Shown in pieces: positions 39,085-48,910 of a DNA stretch of 54,148 nt (position 1 is its first letter; each line of letters begins with the position of its first letter). The notes under the pieces were generated by a model, which was not told where the DNA came from, made no database searches, and saw nothing but the letters and a program-made list of their open reading frames with translations. A program made the translations under genes and the position numbers. The DNA is from Methanobrevibacter wolinii SH (GTDB taxonomy: Archaea > Methanobacteriota > Methanobacteria > Methanobacteriales > Methanobacteriaceae), in assembly GCF_000621965.1 (NCBI RefSeq), contig NZ_KK211376.1, positions 60,700 through 114,847 on the forward strand, written 5' to 3'.

Positions 39085-39600
39085 TTAATAAGTTTCATAA
39101 TGAATTCTGCTTTCATCATATTTATCCATAAATTTATTTTCATAACCTTCAGCAGGATAACCTAATGTTATAATACAAAATGGTTTAATATTTTCATTAT
39201 TTATACCAATTACATTTGCTATATCTTGCATTTTATCCTCAAAAGGAGCTACTCCATTCCATAAACCACCAAGATTTAAATTAACAGCTTCAAGTAACAT
39301 ATTTTCTGCTGCTGCACTCATATCTTGTTGCCATGACTGTTTATAAAATGATCTTTCAATATTTGCAATGAGTATTATTGCAAGAGGTGCACCTTTAACT
39401 CTAGGTTTTATTTCTCCTAATTTTTTAAGAGTATCTTTATTTTTAATAACTAAAAATTCCCAAGGTTCTGCATTTAATCTACTACCTGGTGCTTGCATTG
39501 CAGCATGTAATATTTTATCAATTTTTTCATCTTCTACTTCTTTATCCTGATATTGTCTTATACTACGTCTTGTTTTAATAACTGTTTCAAAATCAACCAT
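39085..39600 (-). CDS. Nitroreductase-family FMN oxidoreductase
   Basis: 171 aa. The N-terminal KTRRSIRQYQDKEV and QAPGSRLNAEPWEFLVI segments bind FMN; AAAENMLLEAVNLNLGGLWNG and the late IITLGYPAEG are family blocks. The ATG at 39600 follows GGTGATAATA; a GTG three codons upstream is part of that ribosome binding site. The cytoplasmic substrate is unknown. It lies upstream-to-downstream unlinked: about 480 bp separates it from the operator cluster of the nitrogenase-like operon, which points away from it. Confidence 0.88.
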   Translation of the reverse strand: MVDFETVIKTRRSIRQYQDKEVEDEKIDKILHAAMQAPGSRLNAEPWEFLVIKNKDTLKKLGEIKPRVKGAPLAIILIANIERSFYKQSWQQDMSAAAENMLLEAVNLNLGGLWNGVAPFEDKMQDIANVIGINNENIKPFCIITLGYPAEGYENKFMDKYDESRIHYETY

Positions 39601-40019
39601 TATTATCACCTAGTAAATTATTATAAAAATAATATAATTTTGGTTTTATTAAAATCAATTTAAGAGAAAATTTATTTTAAAATTTAAAATAAACAAATTT
39701 TAAAAAACTAAATTTTGAATAAATAATCTAAGAAGATTATAATTTTAATAAAATCAACTATTATATAAGATAATATATATTAATATATTTAAATGTTTAG
39801 ATTTAATTTATTGTATAAAAATAAGTCTAAAATGTAATCTAAATAAAAAAAATAATTTTAAAATTAAAAAATATAAATAAAAAGTAAAAACTAAATATTC
39901 AAATATTTTATTAATTAAAAAAAAGAAAATAAATATATTATAAAATAATTTATAAGAAATTATTTTAAAATAATGCTTATTTTTAAAATAAATATTATCA
40001 AAAAATTAATGGTGATTTA
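39601..40019. other. AT-rich divergent promoter region
   Basis: About 420 bp between the nitroreductase and proS, divergent. AT-rich, with TATA-like strings; no further feature recognised. Confidence 0.4.
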
Positions 40020-41429
40020 ATGGAAAATTTTAGCAAATGGTTTCATAATATCTTAGATACAGCAGATATTATAGATTCTAGATATCCAATTAAAGGTATG
40101 TGTGTTTGGAGACCTTATGGATTTCAAATAAGAAAAAATTATTATAATTATGTTACAAAATTACTTGATAAAGAACATGATGAAACACTATTTCCTCTTT
40201 TAATTCCAGAAAGTGAACTTGCAAAAGAAGGATTACATGTAAAAGGATTTGAAGATGAAGTATATTGGGTAACTCATGGTGGTAAAAAAGAATTAAATGA
40301 ACAATTAGCTCTCAGACCTACAAGTGAAACTGCAATTTACCCAATGTTTTCATTATGGATTAGATCACATATAAACCTTCCAATTAAAATATATCAAAAA
40401 GTAAACACATTTAGATATGAAACAAAACATACAAGACCTATGATTAGAGTTCGTGAAATTACAAGTTTCATTGAAGCACATACTGCACATGCTACAAAAG
40501 AAGAGTCAGATAAACAAGTAAAAACAGGTATTGAAATTTATAAAGAAATCTTTGATAATCTTGCAATACCATACTTAATTAGTAATAGACCAGTATGGGA
40601 TAAATTCCCAGGTGCAGATTACACAATAGCATTTGATACTATTTTCCCTGATGGAAAAACACTACAAATTGGTACAGTACATAATTTAGGTCAAACATTT
40701 GCAAAAACCTTTGATATTACTTTTGAAAATAAAGAAGGAACTCATGATTATGTATACCAAACATGTTATGGAATTTCAGATCGTGTAATTGCATCTGCAA
40801 TTGCAATACATGGAGATGAAAAAGGACTTGTTCTTCCACCAACTGTAGCACCTACACAAGTAGTAATTGTTCCTATATTATTTAAAAAAGGTGCAGAAGA
40901 AGTTATTGCTAAATGTAATGAGATTAAAGAAACTCTTGAAGAATTAAATATCCGTGTAAAAATAGATGATAGAGACATTCGTCCAGGTAAAAAATTCTTT
41001 GACATTGAACAAAAAGGTAGTCCATTAAGAATAGAACTTGGACCAAGAGATTTAAAAGAAAATAAAGTTGTTATTGTAAGAAGAGATAATGGTGAAAAAT
41101 CAGAACTTACAATAGATGATAATTTAGCAGATAATATTAAAGAAGAACTTGAAACAATACATAATGACTTATACAAAAAAGCATGGGATAAATTTAATGA
41201 TTCTGTAAAATTTGTAGAAGACGAAAAAGAGTTAAAACCTACAGCAGATGATGGAAACATCACTAAATTTTATTGGTGTGGAGATACTGAATGTGGAAAA
41301 GCAATTGAAAAAGAAACAGATATGGATGTACTTGGTTCATGTGAAGAACTTGATGATGATACAGAAGCTGTTTGTATTCACTGTGGTAAAAAAGCAAAAC
41401 ACATAAGTTCAATTGCAAAAACATATTAA
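40020..41429 (+). CDS. proS: Prolyl-tRNA synthetase (archaeal/eukaryotic type)
   Basis: 469 aa class II synthetase. Motif 1/2 segments ([36 protein letters not shown]) and motif 3 ([23 protein letters not shown]) are clear; the anticodon-binding domain follows (about 285-390); the C-terminus has a zinc-type Cys set (WCGDTECGK, then VCIHCGKK) and ends in a Tyr, as in archaeal ProRS. GGTGATTTA directly precedes the ATG. cofC starts 23 bp after the stop, so the two form an operon. Confidence 0.97.
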   Translation: MENFSKWFHNILDTADIIDSRYPIKGMCVWRPYGFQIRKNYYNYVTKLLDKEHDETLFPLLIPESELAKEGLHVKGFEDEVYWVTHGGKKELNEQLALRPTSETAIYPMFSLWIRSHINLPIKIYQKVNTFRYETKHTRPMIRVREITSFIEAHTAHATKEESDKQVKTGIEIYKEIFDNLAIPYLISNRPVWDKFPGADYTIAFDTIFPDGKTLQIGTVHNLGQTFAKTFDITFENKEGTHDYVYQTCYGISDRVIASAIAIHGDEKGLVLPPTVAPTQVVIVPILFKKGAEEVIAKCNEIKETLEELNIRVKIDDRDIRPGKKFFDIEQKGSPLRIELGPRDLKENKVVIVRRDNGEKSELTIDDNLADNIKEELETIHNDLYKKAWDKFNDSVKFVEDEKELKPTADDGNITKFYWCGDTECGKAIEKETDMDVLGSCEELDDDTEAVCIHCGKKAKHISSIAKTY

Positions 41430-41452
41430 ATAAATTTTAATGAAGTGTTACA

Positions 41453-42142
41453 ATGGATGAAATATATGCAATAATACCAGTAAGTAAATTTTCAAATGGA
41501 AAAACAAGATTATCACCATTTTTAAATTTAGAAGAAAGAGAAAATCTCTTAAAAGCTATGCTTAAAGATGTTACAAGTGCTCTAAAAGATTGTGTTGATG
41601 ATATTTATATAATAAGTTCAGATGCAGAAGTACTTGATTATGCTAAAAATCTTGATTTAAAAACAATAACTGAAAAAGAGACTGATGAAGATAATAATTT
41701 AAACAATGCATTAACACAAGCAATGGATGAATTAAAAGATAAAGTTAAAAGAGTTATAATCCTACCTTCAGATGTTCCTCTTATTGGTAAAACAAATATT
41801 AGTATGTTACTTGAACAAACTAAATTTATGAAGTTTGTAATAGTACCTTCAAAAGGTGGAGGAACAAATGCATTAATTATACAACCATCAAGTATTGAAA
41901 TGAAATTTGGTGATTTTAGTTTCATAAAACATGTTAAACAAGCAGATAAACACAATTTCACACCAATGATTCATGATTCTTTCTTTATGGCAATGGATGT
42001 TAATACAAAAGAAGATCTTGGAGAAATTTTAATCCATGGAGATGGAACAGAAACTAAAGAATATCTTAGATCTTTAGGAATTAGTGTTAAATCAGTTCAT
42101 GGTCCAGAAAGACTTGAAGTTGAAAGGAAAAAAGAAAATTAA
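41453..42142 (+). CDS. cofC: 2-phospho-L-lactate guanylyltransferase (coenzyme F420 synthesis)
   Basis: 229 aa nucleotidyltransferase that activates 2-phospholactate with GTP to start the F420 side chain. The N-terminal IPVSKFSNGKTRLSPFL is the nucleotide-binding loop; ILPSDVPLIG near 100-109 holds the metal-binding Asp; GGGTNALIIQP and the late FMAMDVNTKEDL are family blocks. It follows proS by 23 bp. F420 is an electron carrier of methanogens, consistent with mch in the same window. Confidence 0.92.
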   Translation: MDEIYAIIPVSKFSNGKTRLSPFLNLEERENLLKAMLKDVTSALKDCVDDIYIISSDAEVLDYAKNLDLKTITEKETDEDNNLNNALTQAMDELKDKVKRVIILPSDVPLIGKTNISMLLEQTKFMKFVIVPSKGGGTNALIIQPSSIEMKFGDFSFIKHVKQADKHNFTPMIHDSFFMAMDVNTKEDLGEILIHGDGTETKEYLRSLGISVKSVHGPERLEVERKKEN

Positions 42143-42259
42143 AAATTTTCTTTAAACTTTTTTTATAAAATTACTAAAAACTATTTTATTTTTAAATTAG
42201 AACTATAAATTTAAATAATTTAAACTTAACTCTTGAAAAAACTATTTTTTGTGATTAAA

Positions 42260-43012
42260 ATGATTGGACTTACAATTGCTGGACTTGATCCTTCAGGTGG
42301 AGCAGGGGTACTTACAGATATTAAAACATTTAGTGCTTTAGGAATACATGGAACTTGTGTTATTACAAATTTAACTGCACAAAATCCAGATAAAGTATAT
42401 GGAATAAAAGAAATAGATACAGATTTTATATCATTACAATTTGATTCCTTACTTAATGAATACCCAATTAAATATGGAAAAACTGGAATGTTATATTCTA
42501 AGGATATTGTTAAATTAGTAAGTGAAAAGATAGTTGAAAATGAACTTAATATTATAATAGATCCTGTAATGATAGCAAGTTCTGGTAGTAATTTATCAGA
42601 TAATAATTATAGTAAATATTTAAAAAAATATTTAATTCCAAATGGAATACTAGTATGTCCTAATGTTAATGAAGCTGAAAAATTATCTGGAATTAAAATT
42701 AATAATCTTGAAGATGGAATAAAAGCTGCAGAAAAAATAGGTAAAAAATCAAATATTATAATTACAGGTGGACACTTAAATGGAAAAAGTATTCTATATG
42801 ATGGAGATATCAAAATATACAATCAAGAACTAATAAAAACAGATAATACTCATGGTTCTGGATGTACATTTTCTGCTGCAGTATGCGGATATCTTATAAA
42901 AAATCATGATTTAAGAAAATCCATTGAAAAATCTAATGAATATGTATATAATAGTATTAAATATGGTAGATACAAAACATTAAATCCATTATATAAATTA
43001 AACAATAAATAA
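42260..43012 (+). CDS. thiD: Hydroxymethylpyrimidine/phosphomethylpyrimidine kinase
   Basis: 250 aa from the ATG after GTGATTAAA; a TTG nine codons upstream is less likely. Ribokinase-fold kinase that phosphorylates HMP and HMP-P in thiamine synthesis. It begins MIGLTIAGLDPSGGAGVLTDIKTF; KYGKTGML, DPVMIASSG and the anion-hole/catalytic GSGCTFSAAVCGY (about 209-221) are typical. The ThiN domain found on many archaeal ThiD proteins is absent. 117 bp after cofC; may be in the same transcript, though a T-tract lies between (about 42156-42163). Confidence 0.93.
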   Translation: MIGLTIAGLDPSGGAGVLTDIKTFSALGIHGTCVITNLTAQNPDKVYGIKEIDTDFISLQFDSLLNEYPIKYGKTGMLYSKDIVKLVSEKIVENELNIIIDPVMIASSGSNLSDNNYSKYLKKYLIPNGILVCPNVNEAEKLSGIKINNLEDGIKAAEKIGKKSNIIITGGHLNGKSILYDGDIKIYNQELIKTDNTHGSGCTFSAAVCGYLIKNHDLRKSIEKSNEYVYNSIKYGRYKTLNPLYKLNNK

Positions 43013-43259
43013 TATTAATAATTTTAAAAAACATTTAATAATATTAATAAAATTTTTAATTTAAACAATTAAAAGAGATGTTTATTTATGTTTTTTTAAT
43101 TATAAAAGATATTAAAAAATAAAAAAACTTATTAAATTACTAATTTTTTAAAAAAATTCTTAAATTAAAATTAAAAAAAAACCATTTATATTATTAAAAA
43201 TATGATTTTTTTATCTAAAAAACTAGAAAATATAAAAAAATAAAAAAAAAAATAAAAAT

Positions 43260-43994
43260 TTATAAATATTCTGAAATTTTATCCTGAATTTTTAATAATT
43301 CTGGATCATTTCTTTTTCTTGGACGAGGAACATCAACTTCAATAATATCTTTAATTTCTCCACCAGTTCTACCCATAACAACTATTTCATCTGCTAAATA
43401 AGTAGCTTCTGAAACATCATGAGTTACAAAAATAATAGTATTATATTTACCAACTGCAGTTAATAATTTATCTTGTAAATCATGTTTAGTTAACATATCC
43501 AAAGCAGAAAATGGTTCATCCATAAGTACAGTTTTAGGATGGTTAATTAAAGTCCTAATAAGAGCTACTCTTTGTTTCATACCACCAGATAATTGATATG
43601 GATATAAATCTTTAGCACTCTCTAATTCAACACCTTTAAGATATGCTTCAACTCTTTGTTTAGATTTTTCCTCATCATCACCTTTAACTCTTAAAGGAAA
43701 CATTACATTATCAAATACAGTCATCCATGGAAAAAGAGAATATTGTTGAAAAATAAAACCTCTATTAGTTGAAGGTCCAGTAATAGGTTTACCATCATCA
43801 AGAATTTCTCCAGAACTTGGACTATCTAGTCCTCCAATTAGTCTAAGTAATGTTGTTTTTCCACAACCAGAATGACCAAGTAAACAAACAAATTTTTTAT
43901 CTTCAAAAGTAATGTTTAAATTATCTAAAACTGTTTTTTCTTCATTATCATTGTTTTTAAAAGTTTTAGTTAAATTTTTTACTTCAATTGTCAA
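43260..43994 (-). CDS. ABC transporter ATPase, SsuB/TauB/NrtD type
   Basis: 244 aa. Walker A GHSGCGKTT at 40-48, Q-loop FQQYSLFPW, signature LSGGMKQR at 135-142, Walker B TVLMDEPFSALD at 155-166, and a switch His in FVTHDVSEA. The FPWMTVFDNV sequence is typical of nitrate/sulfonate/taurine importers. The start codon is TTG, after GGGGATTTAAT. It lies 142 bp downstream of the permease gene. Together with the permease and substrate-binding protein it forms one importer on the cytoplasmic face of the membrane. Confidence 0.92.
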   Translation of the reverse strand: MTIEVKNLTKTFKNNDNEEKTVLDNLNITFEDKKFVCLLGHSGCGKTTLLRLIGGLDSPSSGEILDDGKPITGPSTNRGFIFQQYSLFPWMTVFDNVMFPLRVKGDDEEKSKQRVEAYLKGVELESAKDLYPYQLSGGMKQRVALIRTLINHPKTVLMDEPFSALDMLTKHDLQDKLLTAVGKYNTIIFVTHDVSEATYLADEIVVMGRTGGEIKDIIEVDVPRPRKRNDPELLKIQDKISEYL

Positions 43995-44136
43995 ATTAAA
44001 TCCCCATTAATATTAATTTATAATAAAAAATTAAATAAATTATTTAATTAAATTAAAATAATAATTAAACCATTAAATTTTAATTAAAATGATTTAAATT
44101 ATTAAATTTAATTAAAAATAAATTTAGATTAATAAT

Positions 44137-44880
44137 TTACCAAAATATTTTATCTTGTAATTTTCCAAAGACTGTATCAAATACAATTCCAATAATTCCA
44201 ATAACTAACATACCAACTACAGTTGTACCTGGATCAAATAAGTTACTTGCTGTTAAAATCATATAACCTAAACCAGTACTTGAACCAATCATTTCTGCAG
44301 AAATAGTACACATTAATGCAATACTTACACCTACTTTAAGTCCAGATATAATATATGGAACAGATGAAGGTAAAATAATTTTTCTTAATATAGTACTATT
44401 ACTTGCACCTAATGTTTCTGCAGATTCTATTAAAATTTTTGGAGTTCTTTTTACACCATCTATTGTATAAACAAGAAGTGGGAAAACACAACCCATAAAT
44501 ATAATAAATATAGCAGAATTTAATCCAATTCCAAACCATAAAATTGAAAATGGAATCCAAGCAATAGGAGGAATAGGTCTTAAAATACTTATCATTAAAG
44601 AAGTAAACCTATCTAAAGTTTCAGAATATCCAAAACATATACCTAAAGGAATAGCTATAACAGCAGCAAGACCAATACCTAAGAAAACTTTAATCAAAGT
44701 ACTTATAGTATTATTAACTAAACGACCATTAATACAAATTGTATAAGCAGATTGACAAACTGATACAGGACTTGGTAATATATAGTTAGGTAATAATGCT
44801 AAACCATCAGTTATTAAATACCATACAAAAAGAACAATTAATGGTAATATTAATGGTAATCCATATTTTTTAAAATTCAA
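44137..44880 (-). CDS. ABC transporter permease, SsuC/TauC type
   Basis: 248 aa if it starts at the TTG giving (M)NFKKYGLPLIL, which follows GTGATTTA in the usual GGTGATTTA-start spacing; upstream in-frame sequence is AT-rich filler. Six hydrophobic helices; PIPPIAWIPFSILWFGIG and the EAA-like loop ESAETLGASNSTILRKIILPSSVPYIISGLKVG couple to the ATPase. Length is typical of SsuC. Second gene after the substrate-binding protein, though separated from it by some 730 bp, an unusual gap. Confidence 0.9.
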   Translation of the reverse strand: MNFKKYGLPLILPLIVLFVWYLITDGLALLPNYILPSPVSVCQSAYTICINGRLVNNTISTLIKVFLGIGLAAVIAIPLGICFGYSETLDRFTSLMISILRPIPPIAWIPFSILWFGIGLNSAIFIIFMGCVFPLLVYTIDGVKRTPKILIESAETLGASNSTILRKIILPSSVPYIISGLKVGVSIALMCTISAEMIGSSTGLGYMILTASNLFDPGTTVVGMLVIGIIGIVFDTVFGKLQDKIFW

Positions 44881-45612
44881 ATAAATCACTTGATAATTAC
44901 AATTTTTAAATTCAATAAATTCAACATATATAATTAAATAAATATTTTTAAAGATAAATATACTTAAAAATAACAATAAATAATTATATCAAGATATAAT
45001 TTAATTTTAATTAAAATTAAAACTTAATTAAATTAAATTATACTTTATAATACTAAAAGATACTTTTAAAGAATAATAAGTAATTTACTATAAATTATTT
45101 AAACTTATTATTACTAAAAAAACACTTGTTATATAAAATTATATTAAAATAATATATAAAAATAACCTTTTTTTTAATTAAAAAACAATAATATTAATAA
45201 AAAATTTTTAAAAAGAAGTATTTAACTTATTCTTATAATAAATAAATAAATTTCTTAATTAAAAATTTAAATTAATAAAATAATTTTAAGTTTAATAAAA
45301 TAAAAATTGTTTTTACTGTTTTAAAACTTATTTTATTTAAAAATTAAATTTTTAAACTAATAATTTTTAAAATTAAAAATAAATACTCTTTAAAATAGCT
45401 TTTAACGAATTTTTAATATAATAAATTCAAATGATAATATTAAAAACACTAATTTTTAAAATAAACTTTCTTAAATTTAATTTTAAAATATAAATACTCT
45501 TTAAATTTTTATAAAAATAGAATTTCAAATTAAAAATATAAAATTATTTAGAATTATAAAAAATTATAATCTAAATAATTTTATTAAAACCTAAAGATAA
45601 ATCTTAAACAAC
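44881..45612. other. Long AT-rich spacer inside the ABC transporter locus
   Basis: About 730 bp between the substrate-binding protein stop and the permease start, all genes on the minus strand. It is extremely AT-rich, with no recognisable gene, operator copy or hairpin. It is unclear whether the three genes share one transcript. Confidence 0.45.
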
Positions 45613-46560
45613 TTATTGTGGTTTGTAGAATATTTTATCTTCAGGAATACTTTGTTTTAATACACCTAATTTAACCTCAGTATTCATGAAATCAGTAACA
45701 GATTTTTTATATGAATCATTTAATCCTGAGACGAAATTAATATTACTTAAGACTTTACCTTCAAGAGTTGCATTTGGTACTATGTCACTAGGTAATAATT
45801 TAGCAGCATCATTAGGATGTTCATTAATATATTTAGTTGCATTTTCATGAATAGCTAAAATTGATTTTAATTCTTTAGGATGTTCTTTAATAAATTTATC
45901 ACTAGCTACAACTACACAACATGGATGATCTGGTAATATTTTAGATGAATTTTCTAATAATTTACCATAACCAGCATTAGTTGCAATAGAAGCATATGGT
46001 TCATAAGTTACAATTGCATCTACTTTACCAGTTTTAAGAGCATCATTCATTTGAGCAACTTTCATAGATGAAGGATTTACTTCAGAAATATTAATATTTT
46101 CTTGGTTAAGAGCATATTCTAAAAGCATGTATTGAATAGATGCTTCACCAGGAGTTGCTACTTTTTTACCTTTTAAGTCAGCAACACTAGTAATTGTTGA
46201 ATTATTAGCTACTAAAATACCACTACCTTCCATTTGTGCACCAGAAACAATTTTTATAGGTACACCTTTAGCAATAGAAGATAAAGCAGGAGTTACACCA
46301 ACATAACCAATATCAATATCACCACTAGCCATAGCAGTCATTAAATCTCCACCATTGTTAAATTGTGAGGTTTCTACATTGATTCCTTGTGCTTCATATA
46401 ATTTTTGAGATTGTGCTACAAATAAAGCAGAATCATGATCTGAAGGTAAGTATCCTATTTTTACAGTGGTTTCACCAGGATGTGCAAAGTATACATAACC
46501 TCCAATTAAAGCAATAATTATAACAATTGCTATAATTATTCCTGCGGTTTTCTTCTCCAT
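45613..46560 (-). CDS. ABC transporter substrate-binding protein, SsuA/TauA/NMT1 family
   Basis: 315 aa. An N-terminal hydrophobic anchor or signal (about 7-27) lacks a lipobox Cys, so the protein is probably tethered to the membrane by this helix. The mature part starts VKIGYLPSDHDSALFVAQ; GDIDIGYVGVTPALSSIAKG, LKGKKVATPGEASIQYMLLE and KVDAIVTYEPYASIA are typical of periplasmic-binding type II proteins for sulfonates, taurine, nitrate or thiamine precursors. The ligand cannot be read off. AAGGTGATTTA directly precedes the ATG. An operator copy lies 125-140 bp upstream, linking it to cysteine genes and favouring an organosulfur ligand. Confidence 0.9.
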   Translation of the reverse strand: MEKKTAGIIIAIVIIIALIGGYVYFAHPGETTVKIGYLPSDHDSALFVAQSQKLYEAQGINVETSQFNNGGDLMTAMASGDIDIGYVGVTPALSSIAKGVPIKIVSGAQMEGSGILVANNSTITSVADLKGKKVATPGEASIQYMLLEYALNQENINISEVNPSSMKVAQMNDALKTGKVDAIVTYEPYASIATNAGYGKLLENSSKILPDHPCCVVVASDKFIKEHPKELKSILAIHENATKYINEHPNDAAKLLPSDIVPNATLEGKVLSNINFVSGLNDSYKKSVTDFMNTEVKLGVLKQSIPEDKIFYKPQ

Positions 46561-47208
46561 TAAATCACCTTTTATTTTTGAAAAAAAATTAAAATATTTT
46601 AAATAATCAAATTATAAAAAATAAAAAAATTACACTGATTATTATGATTATTAAAATATAATATTAAGTTTTTAAACATAATATATAAACGTTGTTATAA
46701 AATAAAAAATGTAAAACTATTATTACAAAAAATAAAAATTAAAGATTAAATCTTTAAGAAAAATATATAAAATAATAAAAATTAAGTATTATATAAAAAA
46801 AATATTAACTTTAAAATAATAAATTAAAAAATAAAAATATAAACTAAAAAACGATAAAATAGATTAAAATAAAATATTAAAACTTATTTTTTAAAAATAA
46901 ATAAAATTAACCTGATTTTAGAAAAAAATAGAATATAAACATTAAAATGAAATAATAAAAAAACTAATAAAAGTTAATATTAAATTATAAAAAAGTATTA
47001 TTTCAATAGACTAACATAATAAAAAAATATGAAAATTAAAATAAAAATATTGAACTTATTAAAATAAATATAAAAATATAACAATTGTTAAATTTTAAAA
47101 ATATTAAAATAAAAAAAATAAAGATATAATAAAAGAAAGAAGAGTAAATTAAATTAAAAATTAATTAAAATAAAATTAGATATAAGAAAAAAGAAGTCAA
47201 AAAACCAG
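46561..47208. other. AT-rich region upstream of the ABC transporter
   Basis: About 650 bp with no gene seen. It holds the promoter-proximal operator at 46685 and a second, isolated half-perfect copy at 47078-47091 (ATAACAATTGTTAA), close to the end of the zinc-ribbon gene. Confidence 0.5.
46685..46698. promoter_or_regulatory. Shared operator upstream of the substrate-binding protein
   Basis: ATAAACGTTGTTAT keeps one perfect half-site and the AACGTT centre. On the minus strand it overlaps a TATA-like GTTTATATATT. It lies 125-138 bp before the start codon. A stronger copy (ATAACAATTGTTAA) is found at 47078. Confidence 0.5.
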
Positions 47209-47592
47209 TTAATCTATTTTATCACAAAATTCTGGATTATTTAATAATTTTTTCTCAAAAAGATGTTTAAGTCTTGAGATACACTGACGAGAATAACCAG
47301 TTTCTTCAGATAATTGAGTAATTGTTTTATCATCCATATTAAATAAGACATACAACATCATACCCATAGGAATTCTACTTTTATGAAAAATAGTTCCAGT
47401 AAAATCATTAAAATTAGATTTACAATTTTTACAAGAATATCTTCTAACTCTACCTTGTTGACCTCTATTTACAATATCATAAGATTTACATTGAGGACAA
47501 TATACACCATTAACCCATCTAAGACTTCTAAAAAAAGCCATAGCTATCTTATCATCAGGTGTTTTAATTTCAGTATTCTTAGAATCATTCAT
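47209..47592 (-). CDS. IS1595-type zinc-ribbon/HTH protein without a transposase domain
   Basis: 127 aa. FFRSLRWVNGVYCPQCKSYD, then RYSCKNCKSNFNDFTGTIFHKSRIPMGMMLYVLF, is the N-terminal zinc ribbon of IS1595-like transposases (two CxxC pairs). It is followed by a helix-turn-helix, ITQLSEETGYSRQCISRLKHLF (about 92-113). The DDE catalytic domain is absent and the frame ends cleanly. No ribosome binding site is visible; a TATA-like box about 30 bp upstream would fit a leaderless message. It may be a remnant or a domesticated DNA-binding protein. Upstream of the ABC transporter on the same strand. Confidence 0.75.
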   Translation of the reverse strand: MNDSKNTEIKTPDDKIAMAFFRSLRWVNGVYCPQCKSYDIVNRGQQGRVRRYSCKNCKSNFNDFTGTIFHKSRIPMGMMLYVLFNMDDKTITQLSEETGYSRQCISRLKHLFEKKLLNNPEFCDKID

Positions 47593-47710
47593 AATAATAA
47601 ATATATAATAAATAAAATATAAATTTTTTGAAAGAATTTAAATAAAAAATATAAAGTTTTAAAAAGAATTAAAAAGCATATAACTTATAAAAAAAGTTTA
47701 TTTTATATAA

Positions 47711-47805
47711 AAAATGAGTTTATTAAAATTCTAGTTTTTTATAAAAAAATTAATACTTGAAAATTAAAATTAAAAAAATACTCAAAAAATAGAAAAGATT
47801 TCAAA
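47711..47805. repeat. Degenerate copy of the dispersed ~105-bp element
   Basis: AATGAGTTTATTAAAATTCTAG…TTATAAAAAAATTAATACTTGAAAATT…GATTTCAAAAAAAAC follows the block order of the clear copies, with decayed ends. It lies 120 bp upstream of the zinc-ribbon protein of transposase origin. Confidence 0.35.
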
Positions 47806-47880
47806 AAAAACTAAAAAAAACTAAAAATCACACAAAAATAGAAAAGATTTCAAAAAACTAAAAAAATAAAAATTATAGAT

Positions 47881-47904
47881 AAAAAATGAATTATAATAAT
47901 TCAT
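47881..47904 (-). terminator. Hairpin plus T6 terminator overlapping the purA stop
   Basis: ATGAATTA and TAATTCAT form an 8-bp stem with a 3-nt loop containing the purA stop region. Six T residues follow directly on the minus strand. Confidence 0.7.
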
Positions 47905-48910
47905 CTCTTAAATCAATTGTTTCTTTTAAATCAGGTCCAGTAGAAATAATAGTTACAGGTACACCAGTAGCAGTTTGAATTTTATTAATAAATTCTTTAG
48001 CATCAGCAGGTAAAAGTGAATAATCAGTAATACCAGCACAATCATATAATTTATCAACACAAGTTAATGCAATTTGGGTTGTACCATTAATTCTACAAGA
48101 TTCTTTAGCAAGGTCATAATCGAATAAACCTACTCTTCTACGTCTACCAGTTACAACACCATACTCTTCAATACCTTTTTCAGCAGCTTCTTCCTGAGAA
48201 ATTTCTGTAGGGAAAGGTCCTTCACCAACACGAGTAATATAAGATTTAAATACGCTTATTACTTCATCTACTTTAGTTGGTCCTACACCTACATCTGCAG
48301 CAAATGTACTAGCACAAGTATCTTTACTAGTTACAAATGGATAAGTACCATAATATAAAGATAAAGCAAAACCTTGAGAACCTTCAATAAATACATCATT
48401 ACCTTCATCAATTGTATCATTAACTTTTAAAGAAACATCAGTAATATACTCTTCTAATTCAGGAATATCTTTTGCTAAATCTGCAATTCTTAAAACCCTA
48501 TCAGAATTTGCAGGTCCGCAACCTGATCCAGTACTACCAATTTTATTAGATAAATAATCAGAGTGTTTATCTCTTTCACGGTGTTCTGGTTTAATAATAG
48601 CACAACGACCATCAATTAAAGTTCTACTTTTAACATCGTATTTTTTTAAATAATCAAATTCATGGAAAAGTACTTCAGGATCAACTAAAACTCCTGCACC
48701 AACAAGAAGCTCAGAATCAGTATTTACAAATCCAGAAGGAATAAGTCTTAAACCATATTTTTCGCCATTAAATTCAACAGAATGTCCCGCATTAGGACCA
48801 ACACCAGCACGAGCAATGATGGAAGGATTATCATTCTTACAGAAGTAGGTAATACATTTACCTTTACCTTCGTCTCCCCATGCACCACCAGTTAAAATAC
48901 TACAAGTCAT
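47891..48910 (-). CDS. purA: Adenylosuccinate synthetase (short archaeal form)
   Basis: 339 aa. Makes adenylosuccinate from IMP, aspartate and GTP in AMP synthesis. The GTP loop [11 protein letters not shown] is at 8-18 and the catalytic pair in [10 protein letters not shown] at 38-47; [21 protein letters not shown]-like ([12 protein letters not shown]) and [10 protein letters not shown] blocks are present. It is about 90 residues shorter than bacterial PurA, as usual in many archaea. A GGAGA-type ribosome binding site precedes the ATG. Terminator hairpin at the stop; monocistronic. Confidence 0.96.
   Translation of the reverse strand: MTCSILTGGAWGDEGKGKCITYFCKNDNPSIIARAGVGPNAGHSVEFNGEKYGLRLIPSGFVNTDSELLVGAGVLVDPEVLFHEFDYLKKYDVKSRTLIDGRCAIIKPEHRERDKHSDYLSNKIGSTGSGCGPANSDRVLRIADLAKDIPELEEYITDVSLKVNDTIDEGNDVFIEGSQGFALSLYYGTYPFVTSKDTCASTFAADVGVGPTKVDEVISVFKSYITRVGEGPFPTEISQEEAAEKGIEEYGVVTGRRRRVGLFDYDLAKESCRINGTTQIALTCVDKLYDCAGITDYSLLPADAKEFINKIQTATGVPVTIISTGPDLKETIDLRDELL

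Noticed and set aside
46510-46540. ATAACAATTGCTAT-like string resembling the shared operator
   Set aside because: It lies inside the substrate-binding protein coding sequence, in the Ile/Val/Ala-rich anchor helix, and is explained by codon use.
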